DNA from: Caryophanales bacterium UBA4691
GTDB taxonomy: Bacteria; Bacillota_I; Bacilli_A; RFN20; CAG-826
Direction: 5' to 3'
DNA length: 38,697 bases
Assembly: GCA_002404865.1 (NCBI GenBank)
Contig: DHKP01000016.1
Span: forward strand, 1 to 38,697
A program made the position numbers and the translations under genes. Positions 17,191-26,489 of this stretch are shown in pieces (the first letter of the stretch is position 1; each line of letters begins with the position of its first letter). The notes under the pieces are model-generated. The model searched no databases. It saw nothing but the letters and a program-made list of their open reading frames with translations, and was not told where the DNA came from.

Positions 17191-19026
17191 ATGAAAAAAA
17201 CAGGAATATTGTGCTTAGCGTTATGCGCAGTCGCATTAATGGGATGCGACGAGAATGTCGTTACATCTGGTTTGAATAGTGGGGAGCTAGTCGCTGGTCC
17301 ACAAGGCGAAAAGGGCAATAGCGTTCTCACAGGAGAAGGTGCCCCAGACAATACTTTGGGAAAAGATGGCGATAGCTATATCGACTTAACAACCTTTGAT
17401 TTCTATACAAAAGAAAACGACACTTGGACCAAAAAAGGGAGCATCAAGGGTGCGGACGGCGCGGACGGATTCAATGGCAAACCAGGTGCGAACGGAAAGA
17501 ACGGAAAAGACGGATTGTCCTTCTTATCCGGAAAAGAAGACCCTGATGACACACTGGGGGTGGATGGCGATCTTTATATCAATACTGAAACCTTTGATAT
17601 CTTTAAAAAGGAAGAAGGGACATGGACAAAAACCGGTAACGTCAAGGGCGAAAAGGGCGAAAAGGGCGAAGATGCAATCCCTTATTATTCCAATACCTTT
17701 TTGCCAAGCGAAGGCGGTTATCTCTATTGCGATAAAGGTAGCTATGCCGCCGGTGAAACAATTAAGCTCACAAGTTTTGCCGAAAGCAGTTACGAATTAA
17801 AGAGCGTGGAAGCGATTTATAACGGCGTGAAGAGCATCTATACCGCGGAGACGGGACTAAGCGACTTATTAGCCAATGGATTGAAAGCAAAAGAAAACGT
17901 ATATGTCTTTAAAGGAATCTACGCGGAAGATAAGGCCCCTATCGCAGTCACTGATATTACAAAAATAGGCGAAAATGGAAGCGGCACCTACGCTCTTTCT
18001 GACTCCTATGGAGAAGCCTCAAAGGGAATCGCTTTATCTTTATCCGCGAAAGGCAAAATCATTGACATCCAAGGTAAAACCGATGAGGAAGGGAAACCCA
18101 TAACAACAATCTACGTGAATAAGAAATCCACCTTCAATTCAGCTTATCTTACCTTAAAGAATATCAATTTCGTCCTCGCAAGCGATTATGTTGACGCTGC
18201 ATCGATCCTCGAATTCGATTGCGATTATGCAAACTTTGAAAATTGCACCATCACCGTCGATAAAGCAGTGAATACTGCGCTAAATTTCAAAGCAGGCAAC
18301 TTTTCTATCAAAGATTCAAAAATCAATACGTCGAAAGAAGAAGACGGAGTAACCGCTAAACTCACAACCGCTGTGACATTTGGAGAAACAAAAGCAACGC
18401 AATTTAGCCGTGTCTTCATTGATAATTTCACTGTCAACGATGTGAAGAAGCTAGCCGATAATGGCGGCCCTTATGCTGGATCAGTATTCAAATCCTTCTA
18501 TGACACCCCTTATTTTGACTTTGAGATAAAAGATTCCACTTTCGGAACTACCGATACTCCTATCCGCGAAATCTGGTCGCATTTTAGACAGCAAGACTAT
18601 ATTTCGGATCGTTTTGGCATGAATAGCAAGCTCTATGCCAAATATATGAAAACCGCATCGGTCAAACTCGATTCCGTCAATTTCTATACCGACATAAAAA
18701 ACGATGATAGTTGGTATAGAAACCCAGCCTTATTCACGTTTAGAATGATGCAAAATGAAAGTGATGATGATTATAACTTAAGACGTAATTTTGCTGACAT
18801 TCTCTTTGAAGTAACTTCGAGCAAAGCCAATGACGCTTCATTGACCGCAAGCAATGTTCAATACGGGGTAAGCAATACACCACTTACAACTTTGTATTTG
18901 TACAATTCCAGCGACGAGGTTTGGAACGGGAACACAGGAATTAATGTTTATCAAGCAGTTTACCCATATGCCACAATCGATGGGCAAGGAGCTAAATTAG
19001 CAAGTGGCTTATACCCAGATATTTAA
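17191..19026 (+). CDS. Lipoprotein with collagen-like segments and beta-helix domain
   Basis: A 611-residue lipoprotein (lipobox LMGC, Cys19). Residues about 33-160 hold two copies of a module 'TLGxDGDxYIxxxTFDxxxKxxxTWxKxGxxKG', alternating with Gly-x-x collagen-like runs such as GADGADGFNGKPGANGKNGK. A region at 161-245 has a 'YCDKGSYAAGETIKLTSFAE' style beta fold. From about 290 onward, repeated short strands with Asn and small hydrophobics (NFENCTITVD, NFSIKDSKIN) suggest a right-handed parallel beta-helix, common in carbohydrate-binding or -cleaving proteins; catalytic residues are not evident. A strong promoter and ribosome binding site precede it. The next gene encodes a secreted protease. 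Confidence 0.75.
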   Translation: MKKTGILCLALCAVALMGCDENVVTSGLNSGELVAGPQGEKGNSVLTGEGAPDNTLGKDGDSYIDLTTFDFYTKENDTWTKKGSIKGADGADGFNGKPGANGKNGKDGLSFLSGKEDPDDTLGVDGDLYINTETFDIFKKEEGTWTKTGNVKGEKGEKGEDAIPYYSNTFLPSEGGYLYCDKGSYAAGETIKLTSFAESSYELKSVEAIYNGVKSIYTAETGLSDLLANGLKAKENVYVFKGIYAEDKAPIAVTDITKIGENGSGTYALSDSYGEASKGIALSLSAKGKIIDIQGKTDEEGKPITTIYVNKKSTFNSAYLTLKNINFVLASDYVDAASILEFDCDYANFENCTITVDKAVNTALNFKAGNFSIKDSKINTSKEEDGVTAKLTTAVTFGETKATQFSRVFIDNFTVNDVKKLADNGGPYAGSVFKSFYDTPYFDFEIKDSTFGTTDTPIREIWSHFRQQDYISDRFGMNSKLYAKYMKTASVKLDSVNFYTDIKNDDSWYRNPALFTFRMMQNESDDDYNLRRNFADILFEVTSSKANDASLTASNVQYGVSNTPLTTLYLYNSSDEVWNGNTGINVYQAVYPYATIDGQGAKLASGLYPDI

Positions 19027-19044
19027 AGAATCAAAAGTATCAAT

Positions 19045-19076
19045 GCCTTGCCTATATTCAAATAGGTAAGGCTTTT
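19045..19076 (+). terminator. Terminator, possibly partial
   Basis: GCCTTGCCTA (19045-19054) pairs with TAGGTAAGGC (19063-19072), with one G-T pair, followed by TTTT. It lies between the beta-helix lipoprotein and the protease gene 26 bp further on, so it may allow read-through. Confidence 0.7.
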
Positions 19077-19102
19077 CGCTTCTAAAGAGAGGATAAAAGA
19101 AT

Positions 19103-21295
19103 ATGAAAAAGAGAAAACTATTGTTATTAGGGATCGCTTGCGTTTTGCTCTCTTGCGGGAATGGGAGCCAAGGCTCTACATCAAATTCGAAAACGGATTC
19201 TTCCTTAACCGAAAGCACATTATCCGTTAAAGCGATTAAGAAAGCTTATTATCAATACGATGCGATTGACTATGATGATTTTTCGGTGAAAGAGGAAGCC
19301 TCGAAATCCGAAATTAAGGATTTTACCATTTCACTAGACGGCAAAACGCTCGAAAACAAAAAAACTAGGATTTACTCTTTTGGGGATGTCACGCTTACGT
19401 TCCACCGCGATGGCTTTATTGACGCTACTTTGAAAATCAGCGTAAAAAAGTCCTCAAACCTCGATGAAAGGCTCGTCATCGATAAAGAGCCGAGCAAAAC
19501 CGAATACCAAAAAGGAGAAAAATTCGTTTCGGATGGATTAGAGGTTTCTTATCAAATCAGTTACACCAAGCAAAATAGGGAGAGAGTCTCCGCTAAAGAG
19601 CCGTATTCGGATTACCAAATCAAAATCGATGGAATTAATGCTTCCGATTACACTTTTTCTTCCGAGGGATACACGATTAAATACGCAGTCGTCTCTAGCC
19701 TTAACGAATTAGAGAATAGCCTCGTCGCGACTTTCCCACTTTATCAATCCGCAAAAGAAAAGAAAGATAATCAAAAGCTTGAAGACGCAGAGCAAAAATA
19801 CGTTTGGAGCGAGATAGATAGCAAAATGAAAGTGAAATTCGCCAATCCGAATGCCTCACTAGAAAAAGCCTACTACTCCCCCGATGAAATTAATCTCGAC
19901 TATAATCTAAACGCCTTTAGTGACCGTGACGCCTCTAACTTCAAGCAAACCCCATCGTTAGGAGAAGTCCCTCTATTGGTTGTCCCCATTGTTTTAAATG
20001 GCTACGAAGAGCAAGCCACAGACGAAAACCATCAAAAATTGGAACGCGGCTTTTTTGGCAAAGCAGCAGAATCAAGCACCCCTTCTTCCTTAGCGTCCTA
20101 TTATTACTATTCTTCCTATAAACAGCTGAAATTTGTAGGCGAGGTAACTCCATATTTCAACCCTTCAAAAGAAGGATATCAAGGCTATAGCAACCCTCGC
20201 TCTTTCAATATCAATACGCCAGAATCCCTAGCAAAAGACGCCTTAAATTGGCTGAAAGAAAAGCAAAAAGTCAATCTTGATGATTACGATAGCGATAACG
20301 ATGGATATATTGATGGAATATGGCTCATCTATATGGAAGATCCAAACAATTCCTTAACCATCAACGTCAATCAGCCATTTTGGCCATTTACAAGTTGTAG
20401 CACTCTTGCCCCAGGAACAAAAGAAAGCCCGACATTAAACACCTTCGCGTGGGCTGGAACCACCCATCTATGGGGGAATTACGCCGATCCTAGCTATGTC
20501 GCTACTCAAGGCATTGACCCTCACGTTTTAGAGCATGAAACAGGGCATATGTTAGGCCTAAGCGATTACTATTCCTATTCGCCAACGACGACTAACGAAA
20601 GCTATTATTCTCCTTTGGGGAGGCTTGATATCATGGATATGGGGTTTGGTGACCATAACCCCTATTCAAAGATGCTGCTTGGCTGGACAAAGCCGTATCT
20701 AGTTTTGGATGACTGCGAAATCGAAATACCTTCTAGCCAAAAAGAAAATAGTTTCTTCTTGCTCCCTTACGATAACAAAACATACAAAAAGGACGAATTC
20801 GGGCGCATTATCCTCAATCCTTTCGACGAATATTTGATTTTGGATTATTACACTTACGAAAACTTTTATAAGGACAATTACAATCAATACGGGACCGTCT
20901 ACTCTTATCCAAGCGAAGCAGGCGGACGCCTATATCATATCGATAGTAGATTGCTACACTATTATGACGAAAGCGATTCCTTCTCACTTCCAAGCGATCC
21001 GGATATCGTCTTAAATAGCAGCGAATATTTCTACCGCTGCATCACCAACACCCAAGCGGGAGAGCGCGCGGAAACCAAATATAAGGTATCCTCAATCAAA
21101 GACTATTTCGACGAAATCCGTCTTATCAGCAGCGACAAGGATTTAATCGATGGGAACAATCGCTTTGACGCTAGTGCGTTGTTCAAAAAAGACGACTCCT
21201 TTAAACTCAGCGATTACGCTAGTCAATTCCATTACGATGGCAAATTCGATAATCAAAAGAACTTCTCGTTGGAGTTTACAATCTTATCCCTTTAA
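19103..21295 (+). CDS. M6-type metalloprotease lipoprotein with Ig-like domains
   Basis: A 730-residue secreted lipoprotein (lipobox LLSC near residue 18). Two Ig-like units of Big_3 type precede the enzyme; the second (about 130-205) starts 'DKEPSKTEYQKGEKFVSDGL'. The catalytic half carries H478-E-T-G-H482 followed by MLGLSDYY, the HExxH zinc motif and trailing Asp of M6 (immune inhibitor A-like) peptidases; Glu479 is the expected catalytic base. An acidic DYDSDNDGYIDG segment about 60 residues earlier looks like a calcium loop. Expected role: cleaving host or microbial proteins at the cell surface. It has a GAGAGGA ribosome binding site, and a 70-bp repeat follows 31 nt after the stop. Confidence 0.85.
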   Translation: MKKRKLLLLGIACVLLSCGNGSQGSTSNSKTDSSLTESTLSVKAIKKAYYQYDAIDYDDFSVKEEASKSEIKDFTISLDGKTLENKKTRIYSFGDVTLTFHRDGFIDATLKISVKKSSNLDERLVIDKEPSKTEYQKGEKFVSDGLEVSYQISYTKQNRERVSAKEPYSDYQIKIDGINASDYTFSSEGYTIKYAVVSSLNELENSLVATFPLYQSAKEKKDNQKLEDAEQKYVWSEIDSKMKVKFANPNASLEKAYYSPDEINLDYNLNAFSDRDASNFKQTPSLGEVPLLVVPIVLNGYEEQATDENHQKLERGFFGKAAESSTPSSLASYYYYSSYKQLKFVGEVTPYFNPSKEGYQGYSNPRSFNINTPESLAKDALNWLKEKQKVNLDDYDSDNDGYIDGIWLIYMEDPNNSLTINVNQPFWPFTSCSTLAPGTKESPTLNTFAWAGTTHLWGNYADPSYVATQGIDPHVLEHETGHMLGLSDYYSYSPTTTNESYYSPLGRLDIMDMGFGDHNPYSKMLLGWTKPYLVLDDCEIEIPSSQKENSFFLLPYDNKTYKKDEFGRIILNPFDEYLILDYYTYENFYKDNYNQYGTVYSYPSEAGGRLYHIDSRLLHYYDESDSFSLPSDPDIVLNSSEYFYRCITNTQAGERAETKYKVSSIKDYFDEIRLISSDKDLIDGNNRFDASALFKKDDSFKLSDYASQFHYDGKFDNQKNFSLEFTILSL

Positions 21296-21326
21296 TCATT
21301 AAACTAAGTGCTACAAAATCGTTCGG

Positions 21327-21396
21327 CAAAATCCTTGCAAAGAAGCGTTAAATAACGCGAATAGTTTTTGTTTATCGTTGATTTGCGAGGTTTTTG
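21327..21396 (+). repeat. 70-bp repeat, copy 1
   Basis: It is the same length as copy 2 (23074-23143) and identical at about 59 of 70 positions. The ends CAAAATCCTTGCAAAG and ATTTGCGAGGTTTTTG are near-inverse, so the transcript would fold into a long hairpin ending in U5. It begins 31 nt after the stop of the protease gene, a spacing shared with copy 2. The rest of the gap 21296-21755 is AT-rich and holds the tandem motif at 21670-21706 but no likely gene. Confidence 0.65.
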
Positions 21397-21669
21397 ATAA
21401 TGATTCAATTTCAATTTATTGGAAATGGAATTTTGAGGGATTTAAGGCTATCCACAGAAAAGTCTTTAACGCTTTATTCATAGGTACCATTCAATTCCTA
21501 ATAGAGGCATCTTCATTCAATGCGCCACTCAGATAAGCGTCGCTCTTAAGGGAATCGCTCTATTAAAAAGCGTTAAGTAGAATCCAGTCTACCTTTCATC
21601 CAAAACTTTTTTGTTGAAATATCGACAAAGAAACTACACTAGCAAGATTATTGAAAGCGGCATAAAAAT

Positions 21670-21706
21670 TTTCAAAACGTCGGATTTATTTCTTTCAAAA
21701 CGTCGG
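21670..21706 (+). promoter_or_regulatory. Tandem TTTCAAAACGTCGG motif
   Basis: The 14-mer TTTCAAAACGTCGG occurs at 21670-21683 and again, unchanged, at 21693-21706, 23 bp apart (about two helical turns), 50 bp before the ATPase start. A regulator binding site is likely, perhaps for autoregulation. Confidence 0.5.
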
Positions 21707-21755
21707 TTCAGATTTACATTCCCTTGTTTTAATTTCTCTTAGAAGGGGTGTGAAT

Positions 21756-23042
21756 ATGGCTATTGAATATGTAAGACGCTTGGCGGAAAAAACTCTAACC
21801 GATAAGTTGAATTCATCAGGATGCGTGTTGGTGACAGGGCCGAAAGCATGCGGGAAAAGCACGCTTTGCAGTAGATTTGCAAAATCGGCTGTGTCTTTGA
21901 AAACCAGTAACACCATTGCTCTAGCTAATTCTGATCCCACCGCTATGTTAAAAGGCGAATATCCACGCTTAATCGACGAATGGCAAAAGGCTCCAGAGAT
22001 TTGGAATGAAATAAAAAACGATTTGGATAAAGAATACCGCTTTGGTAAATATATAATCACAGGTAGCACTACTCCTATTAATCCCCATAAAATCCAACAT
22101 TCAGGCGAAGGGAGAATCTCCACAATGTCGTTAAAGCCTTTCTCCCTTTTCGAATCAGGAGAATCTTCAGGAGCAATTTCTTTGTCGACACTCTTTAAGC
22201 AAGACGCACCTAGTAATGACAAAGTGTATTTCCTAGGTAATACAAGTCTTTTCGACATTGCCTATTTACTATGCCGAGGCGGATGGCCGATTTCTTTATT
22301 GGCTAAAAAAGAATACGCCATCATGTCGACGCAAAATTATTTTAATGGCCTATTTACGATTGAAAACGAAAGTGACGACTTTGCTTACTTTCTCAAAAAC
22401 AAAGATATTGAATTACTGAAGCTGGTTTTAAAATCTTTCGCCAGAAATATTTCAACTCAGGCAAAAAAGACAAAAATGATATCCGATATATTGGAATCGG
22501 GAATCAGAAGAAAATTAGACGATGAAACTTTCTCAAGCTATGAAAAAACGTTGAAAGATTTGTTCATCATTTACGATATGGCTGCCTGGAATCTCAATCT
22601 CAGAACTAGTGTCAGCGTTAGAACCGCTCCAACTCATCACTTTGTCGACACATCAATTGCAACCGCGGCTTTAGGAATAGAACCTATAGACTTATTGAAG
22701 GATTTAAATTCATTCGGATTCTTTTTCGAAGATTTTGCTGTAAGGGATCTATCAATTTACGCCGAATCAATAAATGGAAAACTGAAACACTATCGCGATA
22801 GTTCAGGCCAAGAAGTAGATGCAATTATCGAGCTCCCAAATGGTGATTACTGCGCAATCGAAATCAAGATTACAAGTGAAAAGAACATTAACGATGGTCT
22901 TTCTTCTTTATCCGGTTTCGAAAGGAAAGTGGTAAAAAACGGTTCTAAAATGCCAAAATTTAAAATGATTCTAACGAGTCATGGTGATTGTTATATCAAA
23001 AATGGGGTCTATATTGTTCCAATAACGGCATTGAAAGACTAA
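21756..23042 (+). CDS. AAA ATPase of the AAA_14/DUF4143 family
   Basis: A 428-residue protein from the ATG at 21756 (AAGGGG 7 nt upstream; a GTG two codons earlier is possible). Walker A GPKACGKS lies near residue 30 and the Walker B-like segment RLIDEWQKAPEIW near 80, then a GSTTP sensor motif and the DUF4143 C-terminal half with EVDAII ... YCAIEIK, a PD-(D/E)XK-like fold. These ATPases are widespread in gut bacteria and often found with mobile or defence genes, but no substrate is known. It is bracketed by two 70-bp repeats and preceded by a tandem operator-like motif. A damaged relative lies at 37388-38697. Confidence 0.85.
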   Translation: MAIEYVRRLAEKTLTDKLNSSGCVLVTGPKACGKSTLCSRFAKSAVSLKTSNTIALANSDPTAMLKGEYPRLIDEWQKAPEIWNEIKNDLDKEYRFGKYIITGSTTPINPHKIQHSGEGRISTMSLKPFSLFESGESSGAISLSTLFKQDAPSNDKVYFLGNTSLFDIAYLLCRGGWPISLLAKKEYAIMSTQNYFNGLFTIENESDDFAYFLKNKDIELLKLVLKSFARNISTQAKKTKMISDILESGIRRKLDDETFSSYEKTLKDLFIIYDMAAWNLNLRTSVSVRTAPTHHFVDTSIATAALGIEPIDLLKDLNSFGFFFEDFAVRDLSIYAESINGKLKHYRDSSGQEVDAIIELPNGDYCAIEIKITSEKNINDGLSSLSGFERKVVKNGSKMPKFKMILTSHGDCYIKNGVYIVPITALKD

Positions 23043-23073
23043 TTTCGAAGCGATTGAAAAAATCTTTTAGTAC

Positions 23074-23143
23074 CAAAATCATTGCAAAACAGCATTAATT
23101 AACACGAATAGTTTTATTTTATCTAGGATTTGCGAGGTTTTTG
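23074..23143 (+). repeat. 70-bp repeat, copy 2
   Basis: It starts 31 nt after the ATPase stop codon, as copy 1 does after the protease. Left end CAAAATCATTGCAAAA and right end ATTTGCGAGGTTTTTG are near-inverse and end in T5, consistent with a terminator-like 3' element. Its right end reaches to within a few bases of the convergent lipoprotein gene at 23148. Confidence 0.65.
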
Positions 23144-23147
23144 CTAA

Positions 23148-23756
23148 TTATGCGATTATGAATTTATCAGTGAAGGAGCCATTATGGTTCGTATGCTCAT
23201 TTTCAATGAAGATTTTAAGAAAATATTCGCCCGAGGAATCTTTTTCATACCGAATGTCTAAGCTCCAAACGGCATCATCGTTTAGATAATTATCTTCCGC
23301 TAAAGCGTCGTCCCTAACGTAATAAAACTTATACAATGGAGAAGGATTTGTTTCTTTATAAGAAGATAATTCAGAATCAGCTACGATACGATAATAAGTC
23401 GTATTCGTTTCCGTTCCATAAGCATAGGGCTTTGATAAACCGAACTTCCCTCCGTAATTCGACTGAAAGTAAGAAAAATAGGCTGCTGCGTTTGTTTCTA
23501 AAACACTCTCATCGCCACACGGCTGATGAAAAGAATAACCATCATTGAACCATGTCACACTAGTGGACAATTCCCCTAGGCACCCCGTTGGAGCACTTAA
23601 TCCAGAAAGCCCGACTTTCGTTAGTTCATCCTCGCTAAACCAAGCGGATGAATCGTGATTGATCCCTTGACCAATAATAGTGCTTTCTTCTTCCTCGCAC
23701 GAAACTAAGCAAAAGCAACTCGCTAACGTTAGAAATAGAAACGGCATTTTTTTCAT
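23148..23756 (-). CDS. Small lipoprotein, unknown function
   Basis: A 202-residue lipoprotein with signal MKKMPFLFLTLASCFCLVSC and an acidic start after the Cys (EEEES). The mature part is Tyr/Ser-rich and likely beta-structured, with no recognised domain. AGGAG lies 9 nt before the ATG and an extended -10 box is at 23785-23790. It is monocistronic and convergent with the ATPase. Confidence 0.65.
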   Translation of the reverse strand: MKKMPFLFLTLASCFCLVSCEEEESTIIGQGINHDSSAWFSEDELTKVGLSGLSAPTGCLGELSTSVTWFNDGYSFHQPCGDESVLETNAAAYFSYFQSNYGGKFGLSKPYAYGTETNTTYYRIVADSELSSYKETNPSPLYKFYYVRDDALAEDNYLNDDAVWSLDIRYEKDSSGEYFLKIFIENEHTNHNGSFTDKFIIA

Positions 23757-23784
23757 CGATGAATTCTCCTTTCTTCGCGGAAAA

Positions 23785-23790
23785 ATTATA
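23785..23790 (-). promoter_or_regulatory. Extended -10 promoter of the 23148-23756 gene
   Basis: The minus strand reads TGCTATAAT, a perfect TATAAT with an upstream TGn, about 30 bp before the start codon. No good -35 is visible, as is usual with extended -10 promoters. The rest of the gap to 24130 is AT-rich without genes. Confidence 0.5.
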
Positions 23791-24130
23791 GCATTATCTA
23801 AGATACTCGATTCTTTTTTTCATTGCATTTAGGCAAATGGAGGCATCCGAAAATGAATGCGTTATTTTCTTTTAGTCATCTCATGCGTTAGGTATAAAAA
23901 TAAAGTGTATTTTATAAAGAATAGAAAAGCAGAATTCGCTCGCCCATTGCTTTCTTGTGGAGGAATCGCCTAAATCCATTCAGAAATCGCCAGAAGGAAA
24001 AGAAATTCATTTGTTATCTCTACAAAAGCCTAGGAAAATAGAACTAAGATATTCTTTGCCCACTTAATGGCCTTTGTTTCAGGTTCCTTAGCGATATCAT
24101 CAATCCTCTGACATTATGATAAAATAAAGC

Positions 24131-24904
24131 ATGCGCAAAAAAGAAATACTTATCTCCCTTTCTACCTTTAAAAACAAAGAAACGCTGACTTCCTTCTTAA
24201 AGTCTTTTGCTTTAAAAAGACAAGACACTATTTTTGAAGTTGAATGTTCTAAACAAGAATTCATCCCTTTTTCAGGCTTTGAAAACATAAGGAAAGCAAA
24301 AAGCGAAAAGTCGATTGCTTATGACGCTATATTTAGCTTTGGCGAAAATAACGAGGACAAATTGATTGGCTTTGGCCTCAATAAGGAAGAAATGAATTCT
24401 TTAGTCATCATTGACGAAAACGAAAACCCATTTGTGATAAATGAGCATATAGAAAAGGCCATTATTTTCTCTAAGATTTTCTATCATTCACCGCAAAGTT
24501 ATCATCTAGTTAGTGGCTCATTGATAGAGACGATAAATAGCGAGACCCGATTCCCGGATAAGGAAGAAAGCATCGATATTTTATTCAAAGAGCAGCACTC
24601 CTTCATCGTGATTTCAAAGCGAGATTTCTCCTTCTTAAAAGCTACCATCAACGGTTATCTAGACGCCACTACTAAATCATCTTCTCAAGAAGGCATATTT
24701 GCTTCCATCGGCCGCTTCTTTTTCAAAAATTACATTCCAAGCAACAAAATCGCCCCTTTTTCAAGGTTGGTATCAAACTATGAAATCGCATTGGGGAAAG
24801 TAACGCCCACGATTGCTCTAACGCAGGATATGTCTTTCTCGGAATACCAAAATTTGCTAGAGTTAGTGAGCAATCTTAAAATTGGTAGTGACCAAAATGT
24901 ATAA
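24131..24904 (+). CDS. Unknown protein heading the sugar-sensing operon
   Basis: A 257-residue protein without signal peptide or membrane helix; residues alternate between hydrophobic strands and Lys/Glu-rich helices. I recognise no family. It overlaps the response-regulator gene by 8 nt, so the two are translationally coupled and it probably belongs to the same signalling pathway. No Shine-Dalgarno is seen; TATGAT at 24115-24120 would place transcription start within a few bases of the ATG, so the message may be leaderless. It could be a cytoplasmic modulator of the two-component system; this is a guess from position. Confidence 0.65.
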   Translation: MRKKEILISLSTFKNKETLTSFLKSFALKRQDTIFEVECSKQEFIPFSGFENIRKAKSEKSIAYDAIFSFGENNEDKLIGFGLNKEEMNSLVIIDENENPFVINEHIEKAIIFSKIFYHSPQSYHLVSGSLIETINSETRFPDKEESIDILFKEQHSFIVISKRDFSFLKATINGYLDATTKSSSQEGIFASIGRFFFKNYIPSNKIAPFSRLVSNYEIALGKVTPTIALTQDMSFSEYQNLLELVSNLKIGSDQNV

Positions 24905-26489
24905 AATTGTTTTTGTGGATGACGAAGAAGGAGTAAGGGAACGGGCACTTAAAATGCTCGAAAGGCTAAGCGATGATTTCAAAGTCGTCGGAACGTTTCA
25001 AAACGGCTATGACGCCTTGCTCAACATCCCCTCTTTGGAGCCAGATATCGTCATCACCGATATCAAAATGCCCTACATTTCCGGCATGGAGCTCATCAAA
25101 GAGACTAAAATCGAATTGCCTCTAGCCCAATTCATCATCGTTTCTGGCTATGATTCTTTTGATTATGCGAAAGAGGCCATAACCTTAGGGGTGACCGAAT
25201 ATTTAACGAAACCTCTCGTCTATGAGGAGCTCCTCGAGGCGCTTAAGAAAGTAAAAGAAACCTTAGACAAACAAATTCAAAGCAAGCGCAATATCTCGAT
25301 TTTGCAAGAACAAGCGCAAATCTCCTTGAAAATGCTCCAAAGCGAAGATTTCCAAAAGCTCATCACAATCAAAGAGATTCCCTTGAATTTTCAAGAAAAG
25401 CTCAAGGAGGACAAAATCGATATATCTCTTCCATATCAATTGCTATTTATTATTGATTCCGATCAAGAAGACACCCCTTACGAGCAGCTCGATTTGCTTC
25501 ACTTTACCACAAAGAAGATTTGCGAAGAGGCATTTTGTTATGACTACAAGTTCTATTCGTTCCTCTATGAAGGACAGTTTATCGGTCTATTATTAAAAGA
25601 AGAACGATTCGACGAGCAATCCCTCAATGCGAAAATGAATGAGCTGATTTGGAAAATCAAAAAGAACACTTCGATTTCCGTATCGATTGGCTTATCGGAA
25701 TGCCTAAGCGGCACCATCAATTACCGCAAAATCTATCGCCATGCAAAACGCGCTTTGGAATTCCGCACCGTAATGGGAGGCGGCGCCGTCCTTTCTTTCG
25801 ACGATTTAGAAAGAAGCGAGGGGAATGAACAAATCGGCAAGGTGGATGAAAACGAATACAAAAACATCACCTATTCGCTTTCTTATGGCAAAAAAGATAC
25901 CGTCCTTGCCTCAATTGATAAGCTCATTAACAATATCTCGGACCCTTCTTTCAAAGATAGCTACTATTTCATTCTATTGAACCTAATGGATGCGATCTTA
26001 AAGTCATGCATTTCCTTAAAAGAGCTTTATCTGCGCCTCAATTCCCAGATTGAGCTCACCCAAGAGCTCTATGCATTGAAAACCAAGCAAAGCACAAAGG
26101 ATTTTTTCTATGCTTTGGCAAATGAGGTCATGATGATCAATAAAGAAAAGCGGATGGCGGGATTAGAGACTTCCTTCGACCGCATCTTAAAATACGTCGA
26201 TGCGAATTATTCCAATAGCAGCCTTTCCATTAATGATCTTGCCAATGAATTATCATTTTCCATTAGCTACATCACCACGATTTTAAAAAAGAACGGGACG
26301 ACATTCACCAAAGTCGTTACGAAAGAACGGATGGAAATGGCCGCCCATTTATTGACTTCAACTACCGAAAAAATCATCACCATCGCTAAAGAGGTAGGAT
26401 ATAGTGATCCTTATTATTTTTCCCACTGCTTCAAAAAATATTACAAGGTAAGCCCCGATGAATTCCGGAACATCAAAGAAAACGCATAG
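24897..26489 (+). CDS. YesN-like response regulator with AraC-type DNA-binding domain
   Basis: A 530-residue regulator. The ATG at 24897 gives MYKIVFVDDEEG at once, which fixes the receiver start; a TTG at 24882 is possible but unlikely. The receiver domain (1-120) has the acidic pair D8/D9, phospho-acceptor D55 in ITDIKMP, S83 and K105 in YLTKPL. A long middle region (about 120-425) is typical of YesN proteins. Residues 426-530 form an AraC-type double helix-turn-helix with 'VGYSDPYYFSHCFKKYYKVS'. It should activate sugar-uptake genes when phosphorylated by the adjacent kinase, probably at the repeats at 29251-29284. Its end overlaps the kinase gene by 32 nt. Confidence 0.9.
   Translation: MYKIVFVDDEEGVRERALKMLERLSDDFKVVGTFQNGYDALLNIPSLEPDIVITDIKMPYISGMELIKETKIELPLAQFIIVSGYDSFDYAKEAITLGVTEYLTKPLVYEELLEALKKVKETLDKQIQSKRNISILQEQAQISLKMLQSEDFQKLITIKEIPLNFQEKLKEDKIDISLPYQLLFIIDSDQEDTPYEQLDLLHFTTKKICEEAFCYDYKFYSFLYEGQFIGLLLKEERFDEQSLNAKMNELIWKIKKNTSISVSIGLSECLSGTINYRKIYRHAKRALEFRTVMGGGAVLSFDDLERSEGNEQIGKVDENEYKNITYSLSYGKKDTVLASIDKLINNISDPSFKDSYYFILLNLMDAILKSCISLKELYLRLNSQIELTQELYALKTKQSTKDFFYALANEVMMINKEKRMAGLETSFDRILKYVDANYSNSSLSINDLANELSFSISYITTILKKNGTTFTKVVTKERMEMAAHLLTSTTEKIITIAKEVGYSDPYYFSHCFKKYYKVSPDEFRNIKENA

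Noticed and set aside
21327..23143. Transposon bounded by the two 70-bp repeats
   Set aside because: The repeats are in direct orientation, no transposase or target duplication is seen, and one copy follows the protease gene with the same spacing, so a 3'-end element is simpler.
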